Below the pieces are notes generated by a model. That model did not search any database, was not told where the DNA came from, and worked only from the letters and a program-made list of their open reading frames with translations. From Phaseolus vulgaris (taxonomy: Eukaryota > Streptophyta > Magnoliopsida > Fabales > Fabaceae), in the NCBI RefSeq assembly GCF_000499845.2, contig NC_023749.2, forward strand, positions 4,993,030 to 5,057,029: a DNA stretch of 64,000 bases. The letters run 5' to 3'. Shown here one piece after another: positions 24,011-37,600 of the stretch (position 1 is its first letter; each line of letters begins with the position of its first letter). Position numbers and translations under genes: made by a program.

Positions 24011-24879
24011 AATGTTTCACTACACCAGAATTTTGAAGACCCTACCACGCCAATCATCATATATTTGACCTGCTAATAAATAAGTTTTCATAAGCTTTTT
24101 CAAAAGTCATTTTCATCATGAGAACGAATCGAAACAAGAAAAGAAAAAATCAGAACACTTTTGTGGATCTACAAAAGCATTGCAATAAATAAAAATGCTG
24201 TGCTCGTCGTTCAATTTAAACACTCTTAGAATTTGATTGATGAAATTCAGTGAAAACTTATTTGTGAACATTTATATTAAGCATGTGAAAGTTTGAGTTT
24301 TAGTCCTACCTTTACATTTATTATCCATATATGTCTAGTCTAATCGATGGAGATTACTTTAAGAATAAACACGTATAAGTTAATTTTGAAATTGGAGGAT
24401 TAAATTCATGTAATTAAAAAAAAACGAAAGTCAAATTAAAGATTATAGAAGATCAAAATACAATTACCATTTGAATATGAAGAGAGAGAGAAAGGACGGC
24501 GAAAAAAAAGATAGAAAATCAAAACATATAGCCATTAAAAATCTATAAAATTCCAGACATTAAACTTCCTTTACTTTCTTTACGTAATCAGATTTAGATG
24601 GGAATAAAATACATAATCAATTACGTTTGTGTCATAAATATTAATAAAAAACTAACCTAATAATTAATTATGTTTAAAATTTAGTCTTTATATATATAAA
24701 CATAATTTTCAAATATAATCGATTTTATCATTAGTTTCTTTATTAGAATTTACATATTTTTAACATAATAAAATAAATGACAGAATAAGATTATTAAAAT
24801 AAAAATATTAATAATCTGTTCATTTTGGGGGCGTAAACTCATTTTGAATGTGATGAGCCAGTGAGCAGTGAAACGTGAC

Positions 24880-25015
24880 CGTAACCGTAAGCTTGGCGAT
24901 TGAGCGAGAGCAATTGACCGTTTCGTACTCAACAACGACCGCCGTGGAACGCGACCGTGAGATGCGACTGCCGTGGAACGTGATCGTGAGATTCGACCGT
25001 AAAACCGTGTCACAG
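24880..25015. repeat. GC-rich short tandem duplication with exon-like end
   Basis: An island unlike its AT-rich surroundings repeats CGTGACCGT-type words. It carries two tandem copies of a ~30-bp unit (CCGTGGAACGCGACCGTGAG, then CCGTGGAACGTGATCGTGAG), and ends at a strong donor, CACAGTGAGTTTT. It could be a non-coding first exon. No protein was recognised. Confidence 0.5.
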
Positions 25016-26786
25016 TGAGTTTTGTTTCTCCTTTCTTAATCTTTGTGTGTTTTCAACCCTAGCTTCTCGATTTCTTTCTTCTGTGTTTGCTTCGAAGTGA
25101 TTGAACTTCTCTGTACTAACTGGTATAAAATAGAGTGCAACAAAATATACTATGTTTGTGTTTTCAGACATTGTATGATCTGCGTTTTCAGAGGATTCCA
25201 AGATAATACTGATAACATCCAAATTAACACTGTATGATCCAGATTGTATGACTCGCAAGGTTTTTTTTCTCTCTAATTAATCTGATGCTTGGAATTGGAA
25301 TAGCTCGTAATATTATGCACTATATTTAATTTATTAGCTTAGAAGAAATAAATATTTTTTAGATGGTTCAAAGAATTGCATTAAAACCAGTTTAGAGATA
25401 CACATCAACTGTTCAAATCTATTTCATTGAATAATTTCTACCCAATTTTAAAACATAGAGGCACATAGTTACTGGCATGTTGACTTTTTGTTGAAAAGTT
25501 ACTCAATTGGAAGTTTCTGTTTTCTTATTCTGGGTGTAGATTGAAGAGCTCAAGCTTTGCTCCTCTGCTGAGATAATTATTCCATGAGGTACTTTTTTAA
25601 TAAAACAATCTGATGAGGGGCATAGTAGATTTTGTGAACTGGGACTAAGTTGAGTTCTTTTGGTTAGATTTGTTGGTATTTCACGGATTCCTGGGAGCAA
25701 TTTCGGATAAACGGGAATGTAGATATCATTGATGGTTCAAATCCTGACCCGCTAAAACTTCAGGTTTGATTGGAGATTTTCAGTTATGACTGAAATTGTC
25801 ATTATCTTATTCATTCGTTGGCTCGATTGTGATTTGAACATTCTGTATGTTGCATCAGTTTTTATGCATAGTTGTATGATATGGAAGCAAAAAGGTCCAG
25901 CTATACCATGTGATCGAAGATAATACATTGTTCTTTACGCTAAAGGAGACAAATATGTCAACTTGTTCTCTAAAAACAATTTGAAACATCTCTAGTGATT
26001 TAAGGGTATGTTGAGCTAAAGATAACTGCATAACGGGAATATTAAATTAAAATGGTAGTCTGGAATTGAATGTAGCACAAGACTAGCTATTTCTTTTTTT
26101 CCTAATATAATATTAAGCATATATACGAGAAATCTCATACTTAGTTAGCAGACTAAGTAACTCAAACATGCCTACTACACGACCAAACGCAGATCATACA
26201 ATTAGTAAGTTACACAATTTTGAGTAAGTTCCTTCTCCGGAAAATTTTGGCTTTTACTATGTTTGGTAAAAGAATTTGATGCATGCAAACAAGTGCATTG
26301 TTATTGTACAAGTAACACCTACATATGTAGCGTTAAGGAGAGTGTTAGTCATAGAGAGTCACATGGAGTTGTGGCTGGAAATGGAAACACCTACATCAAC
26401 ATTTCAAATACAAAGTAGTCGTAGTTCTCATCTGTCAGCTTTGGAATCCCAGGTTTTTTCCCTTTAATGTCAGAACTTTTTTCACTGGGTGTTGGTTCGG
26501 TTGTGTCCTAGTCTTTTTCTCAGCTGTTGCAGGTCTGCATCACTCCTAGGATGCTATCTGATGCTTTGTTGCTCAGTAGTTCACCTCTGGTTTTTGGGTT
26601 TGTATGTGCTGCTGGATTTTCTGGTGTTGTGGGCTGGTATGCAGGTTGTAATCCAACGTTCCAGGGGATGAGGAATGTGTTTCTCTGCCTCTGCTTTGAG
26701 CCGTGGAGGATCCATTGTGTTACAAGGATTTTTGGAGTGCTGGAGGAATGGCAGGAATTGCGGTTGTGGCTCCTGTTCTAGGTGCA

Positions 26787-26909
26787 GTAGAGATAACAAT
26801 GGCATGTGTTTCATTAAATTCGAGTGAAAGACCAACGATGACGATGATAGTGACTAAACTAAAGGAGACTTTAGCAACCCAAATAGCAATGGCATCTGGG
26901 TATGGGTGA
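26787..26909 (+). pseudogene. Receptor-like kinase C-terminal fragment
   Basis: The frame reads VEITMACVSLNSSERPTMTM, then a VTKLKETLATQIAMA-type tail and a stop. This matches the last helix of plant LRR receptor-like kinases, where the Arg-Pro-Thr-Met motif precedes a helix of the 'VVxELKECL' type. A splice acceptor (GTGCAG) lies just before it. The catalytic subdomains are not found upstream, so it is a detached exon or captured fragment. Confidence 0.6.
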
Positions 26910-27172
26910 TAAAAGCTGATGGAGTTGCTGCAACCACAGCCTGTTTTAGGGTGCCTTTGTTATGTTTTTTCTGTTTGATGTGGTGTTGTTTTCATTGTTT
27001 CTGGTTTTTTGGTGCTGTTCCAACTGGTGCTTCGTTTGGAAGCTGTCTAGCAGTTTTTAGGCTCACGCATTGACACCTTTTTAGGCATTTTTTAAATGCT
27101 AAAAGTGCCATCTAGAAGATCTGAAATATACATAATTAAATTGTTTCCACTTTCTTTTTTGTGATCAAATTA

Positions 27173-27236
27173 GGAAAGGGATTGCTGAAGAAGGCTTTTG
27201 AGCTATCAGTTCTGTGTGATGCTGAGGTTTCTCAGG
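27173..27236 (+). pseudogene. MADS-box fragment
   Basis: The frame GGA AAG GGA TTG CTG encodes GKGLLKKAFELSVLCDAEVS, which matches the middle of the MADS DNA-binding domain (family form 'KGLLKKAFELSVLCDAEVAL'). It is flanked by acceptor-like AAATTAG and donor-like CAG|GTACC. The N-terminal basic part and the second half of the domain, as well as any K-box, were not found nearby. True MIKC genes usually carry the entire MADS domain in one exon, so this is a fragment. Confidence 0.65.
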
Positions 27237-28849
27237 TACCATTATTTCTCCTCCTTCAACTTTCCCTTTTCTTCTTCTTAAATTAATGTGTGAATGCTTC
27301 TGCTTCCCCTCTTGAAACCAAGACCAGTTCCTTTAATCTGTGACCTTGTAAATTTCATGCATACCTATAAAATTTCACTTGTAATGATCTGTGTAAAAAG
27401 GTTATTCATAATTTTGTGCAGGTTTATGTGCATGTGACTACTGTTAGTTCCCTGGAATATATGCAGCTGAAGTGACTTCTAATTGTCAGTGTCAAATCTA
27501 ATTATCACATTTGAGATGGTAAAATTTGCATATGCTGTTGATGGTAGGTACTATGTGTTGTATTTTCAATATCCATCATTTACTTTCAGATGGTGAAGTA
27601 CATGCAGTAACCAAACTAATAATTCAAGAAAAATCTCATTCTTATTATTCTCGTTCATACCCTTTTACAGTAGTTTCTTAATTTTATTCTTTTCTTCACA
27701 TGTATAAGTTTTATCTTAAACCATTCTTCTCCTTTTTTTATGTTTCTCCTTGCTATACAAAACAACCATTACGCAATTTTATGCTCATAACAGAAAGGAG
27801 AAACATCAACATATTCAAGAGAAGAAGAAAAAAAAGATAATAACATGCAACTAGAGATAATATCCTTGTTTAGATCTTAACAATTTTTTAGATTAATGGA
27901 ACTTTACATATGACTTCTATTAGGCTGCAGGTATTTTCTAAGTTAAAATCGAACCAATGAGAAGGTTATATATACCTTGATGAGTAGTTTTAACATAATT
28001 AGGCAATAGTTCACACCTCCTCAACCAAACACTATGATGAAAGGGTGGAATGAATAACATGCCTAGTCTTTTCTGATTAATTTGCTTTATTTCAAAGATA
28101 GAGCTTCAATAAAGTATGTTTTTTAACCTTCTGTTTTTTATACACATTTTATTTACGGAAATTGACCCTTTGCATATATTAATAAAGTATGTTTACAAAA
28201 TTATAATGTTATTTAATATGTGCATTTTTTAACTAGTAACTAATGCTTTTAATAGTGAAATAATTATATATTGTTAGCTGTTTTTGTTGATAAATATTTT
28301 TTAAATGGGCTATTTTTAATAAATTATTTGTATTTTCTAAATAAAAGATATCAATAGTGTTTTTTTATTGTTAAAATTTATGCTAGGAATCACAATGGAA
28401 GTATCAATAGTGTTTATTAATAAATCCTATTATACTTTTTTTTTAGAGACAATGTTATTTCTATAGTAGTGTAGTGTGTGTAGCCTAAAGTAAGTTAAAT
28501 TCGAACCCTAATGAATAATGAATTTTCAAGACAACTAAAATGTATAAAGGAAAAGTTATAAATAAAATTTTTTTACTAAGAAAAACATTTCTTCATCATA
28601 TTGCTCCTAAAATAATTGTATATTTAATAATTATATTGAAAAAAAAATAAACAGGTAAAAAATAGGATAAATGCAATAAGAAAGAGAGAAATAGAGTAAT
28701 TTTAATTAGTTAATGTAATTTTAAAATTGATTTATTTTATTAAAAAAATATATATTTTTTTAATTATAATCAGATAAATTTAAAATAATTTTCAATAAAA
28801 AAAATTTCACGTCTTCTTTGTGTGTTAAACTTGTTCTTCAAATAAATAA

Positions 28850-29250
28850 TATGCGTGGACAATAGAAGGCTTAGTCCATGCTTATTTAAACTCACATATT
28901 TTAAAAGTATGTGGACACCTTGAAGGCTAAACACACGCTAATTTATGGCCATGAAAGCTAGTCTACGCATATTTGTGTTAAACTCACCTGCTTTAAAAAT
29001 GTGTGAACACTTTGAAGGTCAAATCCACGCTAATTTGTAGTCATGAAGGCTTAGCCTACACTTATTTGTGGGAAACAAAAGGTATTCTCCTGGGCTAAAC
29101 TCACACTACTTTAAAAATGTGTGGACGCTTTGAAGGCTAAGCCCACGCTATTTTAAATGTAATATTTTTGTGTGGGCAAAAAGTAAGTCAAACCCACGGT
29201 TTTTTTATAAATTTGTCAACACCTTGTAGGTTAAGCCCACGCTTGACCTA
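28850..29250. repeat. Degenerate ~90-115 bp tandem repeat near a CACTA-like end
   Basis: About four diverged units start at AAACTCAC or AAACCCAC, contain TTTAAAAATGTGTGGAC-type sequence, then CTTTGAAGGCTAAGCCCACGC. The unit length varies because of small insertions. Such arrays are typical subterminal repeats of CACTA transposons. Confidence 0.65.
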
Positions 29251-29397
29251 CCCGCCATGTATCGTGCTCCTGCCAATATCTGTATGTCGAGTACATTAGT
29301 TTCGAAAGTACCATTAACGCTATGCTCACGATAAATACCATTTTGCGTAGATTTTTCATAGTTAAGGTCCGTTTTTGGCCAACTTATTTTTTGTAGT

Positions 29398-30027
29398 GTT
29401 CTTTCTCTCAATTTAAAGAACTCTACTTCCTTTTTTTTTTCCTCACTTCCAATTCAAATAAATTAAATATTTCTTTTATAACTCATTTCATAACTCTTTT
29501 TATTTATTCCATTTTTTTCCTATTATCCTACCAAAAAAAAAATGTAAGAAACATGAGTGGGTGTATACTTTACCCCTTTCTTATCATATGAGAAAATGAA
29601 TAATAGTATTTTTTTCGTTACTTTCTTGCAGTAATTTCAGATTAAGGACAAAGATAGAGGAGAGAAAAATACGGGACAAAATAAATAATATGGTTTGAGA
29701 AAAAAAAAATCAAGCAAATGTAAATCACAATTAACATAACTAAATATATATTCCTTTTTATAATGTATAAACATATATATCAATACCCTAACCTAAAAGA
29801 AATATAATTAAGTAACAACATTGACACGTTCCATTTTTCATTTATTTATAACAATAACGATCCATTTTACTTACTACAACGTCGTATATAAAATTTCAGA
29901 ACGAAAAACGGTCCAATCCAATCCAACAACAATCATCGGAAGTTCCACCGTTATCCGATGTTGCTTCATAGTCAACTAGCAATATGCAGAAATTGGTATC
30001 TTTTAAAGCATAATTCCACATCACCAA

Positions 30028-30076
<49 letters not shown>

Positions 30077-31400
30077 GTAAATGTGATTACTAACACTACT
30101 GAATGTAATTTATCGTCTGTCTCTTTCTCAACACATCATATTATCTCTCTAATATTCATTATAATACGTAAATAATGAGATAGAGGACTGTAACATTCTG
30201 TTATTGCTAATATATAAAAAATACTGATATTTCTCGAGCATGGACGCGTAAGATCATATTGTAATTTGTAATTGTTGGCATGCAGATGGATTCTCGTAAG
30301 TGTTGCTGTAATTAACATGACACTTGAAGAATCAAGTTGGAATATCTCCTGATCCTATGTTGAATTATCCTTCATAGACGGTGATGGCATTCTGGGACTT
30401 ATCGAAATCGTTGTCATCATAATCTACTTGTCTCTATTTTTTGAGCTCTTATGAATAGCACTTATAAATTGCAATGATTTCGGCAGCTTCAACTTCAGTT
30501 GAGTGTGTGGAACTGGAGCTACGTACCCTTCTCTCACACACACTCTTAAGCTTCTTTTGTTGCCATTTGGCATCCACTTGGTACAGTTAACGACCAAACG
30601 TGTTGCATGGTTACTTAAGGTACGTGACTAGTTTCTTTTATAATGGCCGTGAATGATTCTGTCAGCACATTGCTAAAGTGTTTGCAGTGGACAAGACTGG
30701 TTCTGAAAGTCTTGCACCCATTAATGTGTTTGATTCTTGCACGTGTTGTCTTAGTTTGCGATTTGTGCTCACAATGAAGTGTACTTACAGCAAGTGCTAC
30801 ATACAATCTCCAAGAAGCCCTTTAGAAGATTGACGTTGGACTGCATACTTCTCACCTCTGAGGTAAAGTTAATTGTGAAATGTTTCTATATTTTCTGTTG
30901 CCAAATGATCAATGAAAAAGACTGCCAACAATTTGTCTTTTCTGAATTTAGCTGCCAACACACCATAATGTGTGAAACACCTGCTTCGGAAAAGAGTATT
31001 TGTTTTCTTATTTTGGTGTGCACTATTTCTTAAGTTCCTTGTGGAAACTTCTCTTCATTTGCTGTTTCTTAGTCATTCAGATTTTTGAACCAGACTAGTC
31101 TAAACTCTGAAAGACTATGCTGAGACGAACATTTTCAATTTTAAATTTGACTAAAAAATATTATCTAAAACATCCTAAAGATTTGACCTCTGAAAATTGA
31201 ATTGTTCTCTAACAGACTACTTTGAATTCTACCACACTGCAGTAGGCCCAATGCTGAAAGACTATACTGAATATATTAGTTATATAGCATGCATTATGGG
31301 GAGGATATATCTGAACCACGTCTCTGTGCTACTTATGATATCACAACAACGAACTTCATGTTAAATCAGTATATTTATCTGTGTGCTGAGTCCTAACTAC
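29398..31400. other. Intergenic / possible leader region of the FAD-FAAL gene
   Basis: 29400-30300 is AT-rich with a (TA)n tract. From about 30300 the base composition becomes less AT-rich, and exon-like pieces with donors appear (for example TCTGAG|GTAAAG near 30860). These may be non-coding leader exons of the gene that starts at 31609, but no protein is visible on either strand. Confidence 0.4.
30029..30069. repeat. (TA)n microsatellite
   Basis: An alternating TA tract of about 40 bp. Confidence 0.95.
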
Positions 31401-31608
31401 TAATTATTCTGTGTTTCGAGCGAGAAAGCCTCCAAGCATTGGCTTATGAAATTTATCTTTCTGTATTAGTTGGGTTGGACCTTGCTCTCAAAGGTTGGAA
31501 TTGGACGATGTATGTATAATACTACTGAAGTTTTTATAGTAGTTGGACTGAGTTTGTCCCTTTGGTCTCAACAGGTTTTACAGATTTCTGGTTTCAAATT
31601 CATACTAG

Positions 31609-34600
31609 ATGGATCTAGAGAGATCAATAGAGGACCAGTTCTCCAAATTACACCCTTCCCTGCCAGAAAACACCAGAATTGGAATAGTCGGTGCTGGTCC
31701 AAGTGGCTTATCAGCAGCTTATGCGCTAGCCAGGCTTGGTTATAAGAACATCACAGTCTTGGAGAAACATCATACGGTTGGTGGCATGTGTGAATCAGTA
31801 GAAATTGAAGGTATATCTTGATTACACTCTCTTATGTATTGACTAATTAAAGTGACAATAGGTTTTGACCACTAGTAAATGTCTATGCAGGAAAAGTTTA
31901 TGATCTGGGTGGGCAAGTTCTTGCAGCAAACAGTGCTCCAGTCATTTTTCACTTGGCAAGAGAGACAGCCTCTGAACTAGAAGAATTGGACTCACACAAG
32001 CTTGCTGTCATTGGTCATTCCACTGGAGAATATCAAGATATTAAAGTTGCTGATGATTATGTATCAGTTATGTCACTCACATTGAAAATCCAAGTTAGTT
32101 TTTGCTCTCTACTTTCAGTCTTTTATAGACACCTAATGGTTGTTTTTCCATAGCTCTATGACTTGAAATTTGAATGCGGTCAATTGACCTCGTGGTGTTG
32201 GCAGGAAAAGGTGAAGAATTGTAATCGTATTGGGGTCCATGCTGTCAGTGACATTACTTCAGACTTAACTCCAGAATTTCTTGAGCATCATGGACTCAAA
32301 TCTGTTCCTAAATCTGTAGCTTATGGTTACACGGCTTCAGGATATGGATTTATTCAAGACATGCCTTATGCCTACCTTCATGAATTTACTAGAACGTCCA
32401 TGGCTGGAAAAATTCGACGATTCAAAAATGGATATACTAGTCTTTGGCAGAAGATTGCTGAATCGCTTCCCTTAAAACTTTGCTGTCAAACTGAAGTATT
32501 GGCAATCAGGAGGAACTCTGATGGTGTCACTGTTAAGACCAAGAGCTTAAATCAAGTTGAAACTCTGGAATTTGATAAGATAATAATCTCGGGCTCATTT
32601 CCATTAAAATATGGAAGAACTTACCGATCATTTCCTTCAACTTGCATAGGTAGGTAAAATTCTCACTGCTCCTTATTTATGTAAGGTAGTGTTATTGTCT
32701 CCAGCTTCAAACCTGATTAAACAAGTCTATGGCAGATTGTGAAACAGAAGTAATGGATGCAAGTGACCTTGAAAAGGAATTGTTCAGCAAAGTAGAGACA
32801 AATGACTACTACACCACTGTTTTAAAGATTAACGGGCTGGAACATTTGCCTGTTGGATTTTATTATTTTAGTGAATATATGGAAGACCCCAGCACAATAG
32901 GACATCCAGTTGCAATGCAAAAATTTTATGCTGGCACTAATATATTCTTATTCTGGTCCTATGGAAACTCTGTTGATATTAAGGGACCAGCAGTCATGGA
33001 GCTTGCGATCAAGACAATAGAAGCCATGGGGGGAGAAGTTGAGAAAGTCGTTCTTCAACGCCGCTTTATGTACTTTCCTCATGTTAGTAGCCAAGGTATT
33101 TGTCTAATTGATTTGTTTTTTGAGAGTCCAATACTTTTTGCCACGAAAGAGCTCTAAATTCTGAAGCTTCAATACAGATATGAAAGATGGGTTTTATGAA
33201 AAGTTGGAATCAAAGCTTCAAGGTTCAAGAAATACTTACTATGTGGGCGGACTTATGGCGTTTGAGCTTACAGAGAGAAATTCATCTTATGCCATGGCTC
33301 TCATCTGCAAGAACTTTGCACATAGCAATGATTTGCCAACATTTCCTTATACTAAGGTAATTTGTCATTTATATGTATTTTGACAAATCAATGATTTGAA
33401 AACTCTAGATTTTATTGAATTTAGATGATCATGTTTTCCAAATAGACCTGCTCTTTATAAAAGTATGCTTTATGCAGATGTTGTTTCCCTTGCAAACCGA
33501 GTGCCAGAAAAAGAATCCTAAAGAATTAGGTGAATTGGCAGAAGTGCAATTTCCTAATTTGCCTACTTTGAATAGCTACTTGAAGCACTGGGGAACTCAT
33601 CCAATCACTCAAAACAGGATTCTCTATTCTTGGATTAATGAAGAAGGGACTCCAGTATGCCGCAGGACCTACAGAGAACTATATTTTAATTCTTCTTGCA
33701 TTACTCATAAGCTTGTAACAAGCCAAAAGCCGGTTTTGAAGCCAGGTGACAAGGTTCTCCTGGTCTATGTCCCCGGTTTGGATTTTATTGATGCCTTCTT
33801 TGGATGCCTAAGAGCTAAAGTCATACCAGTCCCAATTCTTCCTCCAGATCCCATGCAAAGAAATGGACAAGCACTAAAGCAAATTGAAAATATTGCCAAG
33901 TCATGTAGCATTGTGGCAATTTTATCAACAGTAGCTTATCACTCAGCAGTCCGTGCAGGTTCGTTCAAAAATTTAATCTCATTCATTGGAAAAAATGAGA
34001 AATCCTTGGCTCGGTGGCCGAATCTTCCATGGTTGCACACTGATACATGGGTCAAGAAGTCCAAAAGTATGGTTTTGGATCATCTTGATGAACAATGTGA
34101 ACCTGAGCCAGGTGATATATGTTTCTTTCAATTTACCTCAGGTTCAACTAGTGATCCTAAAGGAGTCATGATCACTCATGGTGGGATAATTCACAACGTA
34201 AAGTTGATGCGAAGAAGATACAAGAGCACCTCAAGGACAATGCTAGTAAGCTGGCTTCCTCAGTATCATGACATGGGACTGATTGGGGGACTTTTTACAT
34301 CTCTTGTTAGTGGTGGATCTGCAGTATTATTTTCGCCAATGACATTTATCAAGAAACCACTCTTGTGGCTTGAAGTTATTAGCAAGTACCAAGCAACTCA
34401 TAGTGCTGGCCCCAACTTTGCCTTTGAGTTAGTGATTCGAAGATTGGAGTCTGACAAGGATAAGCTTCATAATTTAGACCTTTCGTCCTTGACTTTTCTT
34501 ATGGTTGCTGCTGAACCAGTCAGACAGAAGACCCTGAAAAGATTTATTGAGCTAACCAGTCCATTTGGATTATCTGAAAAGGTGATGGCGCCTGGATATG

Positions 34601-37600
34601 GCTTAGCAGAAAATTGTGTGTTTGCCTGTTGTGCATTTGGAGAAGGTAAGCCAATCATTGTTGATTCGCAGGGAAGAGTTTGTTGTGGTTATGTTAATCA
34701 CGACGATGCAGATATTGACATTAGAATAGTTGATCCAGAAACTTTTAAAGAGCTTCATGAAGATGGAAAGGAGGGAGAAATCTGGATTAGTAGTCCTAGT
34801 GCAGGAATAGGATACTGGGGAAGGGAAGAATTGAGTCGAAAAACTTTCAGGAATGAACTTCATAACCTTCCTGGACGTAGCTACACAAGAACTGGAGACT
34901 TGGGACGAATAATTGATCAGAATCTATTCATCACTGGAAGAATCAAAGATCTTATCATTGTTGCTGGAAGAAATATTTACTCAGCGGATGTTGAGAAGAC
35001 AGTTGAGACTTCATCTGACATTCTTCGTCCAGGTTGCTGTGCTGTCATTGGAGTTCCTGAGGAAATTTTATCAGCAAAGGGGATTTCAACCCCAGATGGC
35101 TCTGATCAGGTAGGCTTGGTCGTGATTGCAGAAGTAAGGGATGGTAAGCCAGTCACCAAAGATGTGATTGAGAAAATTAAGACTCGTGTGGTGGAAGAAC
35201 ATGGAGTCAATGTTGCTTCCATCAAGTTGATCAAGCCCAGAACCATCAGCAAAACTACATCAGGAAAAATCAAGAGGTTTGAATGTGTCAAACAGTTCAG
35301 CGATGAAACACTGAGCTTGATACCAATAGGTCCAACACCTGTTTTGAGAAAGAAGTCGTTGTTAAGTCCGTTTACTACAGGAATGTTGAGAGAAGAAAAA
35401 ACACCAGGGCTACTTGCATCCAGGAAAAGTATAAGTAAGAATGAAATTGTCGAGTTCTTGAAAGGGCTAATATCTGAGCAGACTGGAATCTCAGTCAACA
35501 ACATCTCAGTCACAGACAACTTGACATCATATGGAATTGACTCAATTGGTGTGGTTAAAGCAACTCAAAAACTATCAGATTTCTTAGCAACTCCAATTTC
35601 AGCCATAGATGTTTTCACTGCATCCTGCATTCTAGAATTGGCTAACTTCTGTGAAGATCTTCTATCAAAGTCTCAGCCTCAACTTACAAGCAATTCATCC
35701 AATGTTCCAGAAGCTCAGACTGGTTCCACTGAATTGATTGTGGAGGTATCCAAGTCTTGCCAGTTTGGTATCCGTGTACTTCAACTCCTATCACTTATTT
35801 ATATTTCTATCATTCTGGTGTCTCCTGCATATCTATCCGTCACTACTTATCTAAATTTCATCCTAAGTGCCAGTAAATGGATAGAAACATTTCCCTGGTT
35901 ACATTACTTCATTTCCCTGACTTTTGCACCTGTTGCTTGGATTCTTTGCATGGCTTCTACTTGCATTTGCATATCATTATTTGGAAGCTCTTTCTTGGGG
36001 CCAAACTATGCCCTTACCTCTGAAATTTCCATCTATTCAATGGATTTTGTCAAGTGGTGGACACTATATAAGGCCCAAGAAATTTCTTCCAGAGTTCTGG
36101 CGGTACACCTCAGAGGAACAGTGTTTCTTAAATTCTGGTTTGAGATTCTGGGCGCAAGGATCGGATCCTCAGTTTTACTTGATACGGTTGACATCACTGA
36201 CCCATCTTTGGTGTCAATTGGAGATCAAGTTATCATTGCTGAAGGTGTTTTGGTTCAAAGCCACGAGGTAAAGAATGGAATTTTATGTTTCAATCCTATT
36301 AGGATTGGCAAATGTTCTTCCATTGGACCTTATGCTGTTATCCAAAAGGGAAGTGTTATTGAAGAAGGTGCTGAGATACAGGCCTTGCAAAAGGTTGGAC
36401 GAGACCAACATGTGCTCAAACCTGCAAAGCTTAATAATGACATTAAGGTATGCTATTTACAAGTAAGAAACGCTTATAAAAATATTTTATATACTCTGAA
36501 CATATATTTTTAGGTTTTTCTTTTTTGGAAAATGTTAATTTTGCAACTTAGAACAATGAACTAATACCTTTTTTTTCATTTATTTCAGAAAACAGAGCTG
36601 CCTGTTAATACCAACAAAACTGAATATGATATTATCTACCACTTTATGGGAATCTATCTTGTTGGCTTTCTCAGCTCCCTTGCTGCGGTCATTTCCTACT
36701 TCTTATATATTAGGTTCTCCAACCAATCTCTGTCACCCCAACACTTTTCATTTGTTTGCATAGGTGGGGCCTTCCATTGGATCCCGTTTACACTCGTTGC
36801 ATATGCTACCATGTTTTCTGAAGTTTCATCAAACCCAATCACCTTTGCCATTTCATTTACCAGTGTCTATTTGCTTCATGGTTTCATACTCATCATTCTC
36901 ACCACTGCTTTTACTCGTCTCCTCAAAACTAGTCAAAACCAAACACATTTTAAAACCTGGCTTCGATGTCAAGTGACAACTTCCTGCCACCTTAGATGTG
37001 CAAAGCTTCTCTCAGGAACAGAAGCCTTCTGCATATATCTACGCCTTTTGGGTGCCAAAATTGGTAAGCATTGTTCCATTAGAGCCATCAACTCAGTTTC
37101 AAACCCAGAGTTAATGTCAATTGGTTCTGGTGTCCATCTTGGAGATTTTAGCCGGATAATTACAGGTTTTCATTCTTCAAGTGGATTTGTTAGTGGAAAA
37201 ATTGAGGTTCAGGACAATTCGGTTATTGGGAGTCAAAGTGTAGTCCTCCCTGGTTCTCTAGTCCAAAAGAATGTCATACTTGGTGCACTTTCAGTTGCTC
37301 CAATGAATTCCACACTCCAAGAGGGTGGTGTCTACATTGGATCAAAGTCCCAAGCTGTCATAAGGAATTCACGTGATGAATGGATACAAGATATGGATAA
37401 GATAAGCAAGAAAAGAGTTGGTGATTTGAATGCAGAACTCCACAAAAATGACTCACAGAAATTGACCCTGAACAGAACGTGGTTTCAGACCTTCTCAGCA
37501 CTCTTCACTCAGCCACTGCTACAAACAGTGTTACCTCATATAGTGTTGGGTCTATCAGTCTTTGCTCCCTTGAACTGTATTGTTTACCTAAAGAGTGCCA

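Larger units (their letters stand above)
24018..29397. mobile_element. Candidate CACTA-like element with captured gene fragments
   Basis: The left limit is CACTACACCAGAATTTTG at 24018. The right limit is ATTTTTTGTAGTG at about 29385-29397, the reverse complement of CACTACAAAAAAT, a classic plant CACTA terminus. Inside lie a receptor-kinase tail (26787-26909), a MADS-box piece (27173-27236) and several exon-like stretches with splice signals. Degenerate tandem repeats sit next to the right end, as in CACTA subterminal regions. The 3-bp flanks (TTT and TTC) do not match and the termini agree only over CACTACA, so the two ends may belong to different elements. Confidence 0.35.

Noticed and set aside
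24018..28470. Pairing of CACTACACC at 24018 with TAGTAGTG near 28465 as one CACTA element
   Set aside because: The 3-bp flanks do not match and similarity is limited to the CACTA core. The end at 29397 has a better terminus and adjacent subterminal repeats, so that pairing is kept only as a low-confidence feature.
35106..35519. 137-codon minus-strand ORF
   Set aside because: It is antisense to the FAAL/ACP exon, with low-complexity composition and no domain.
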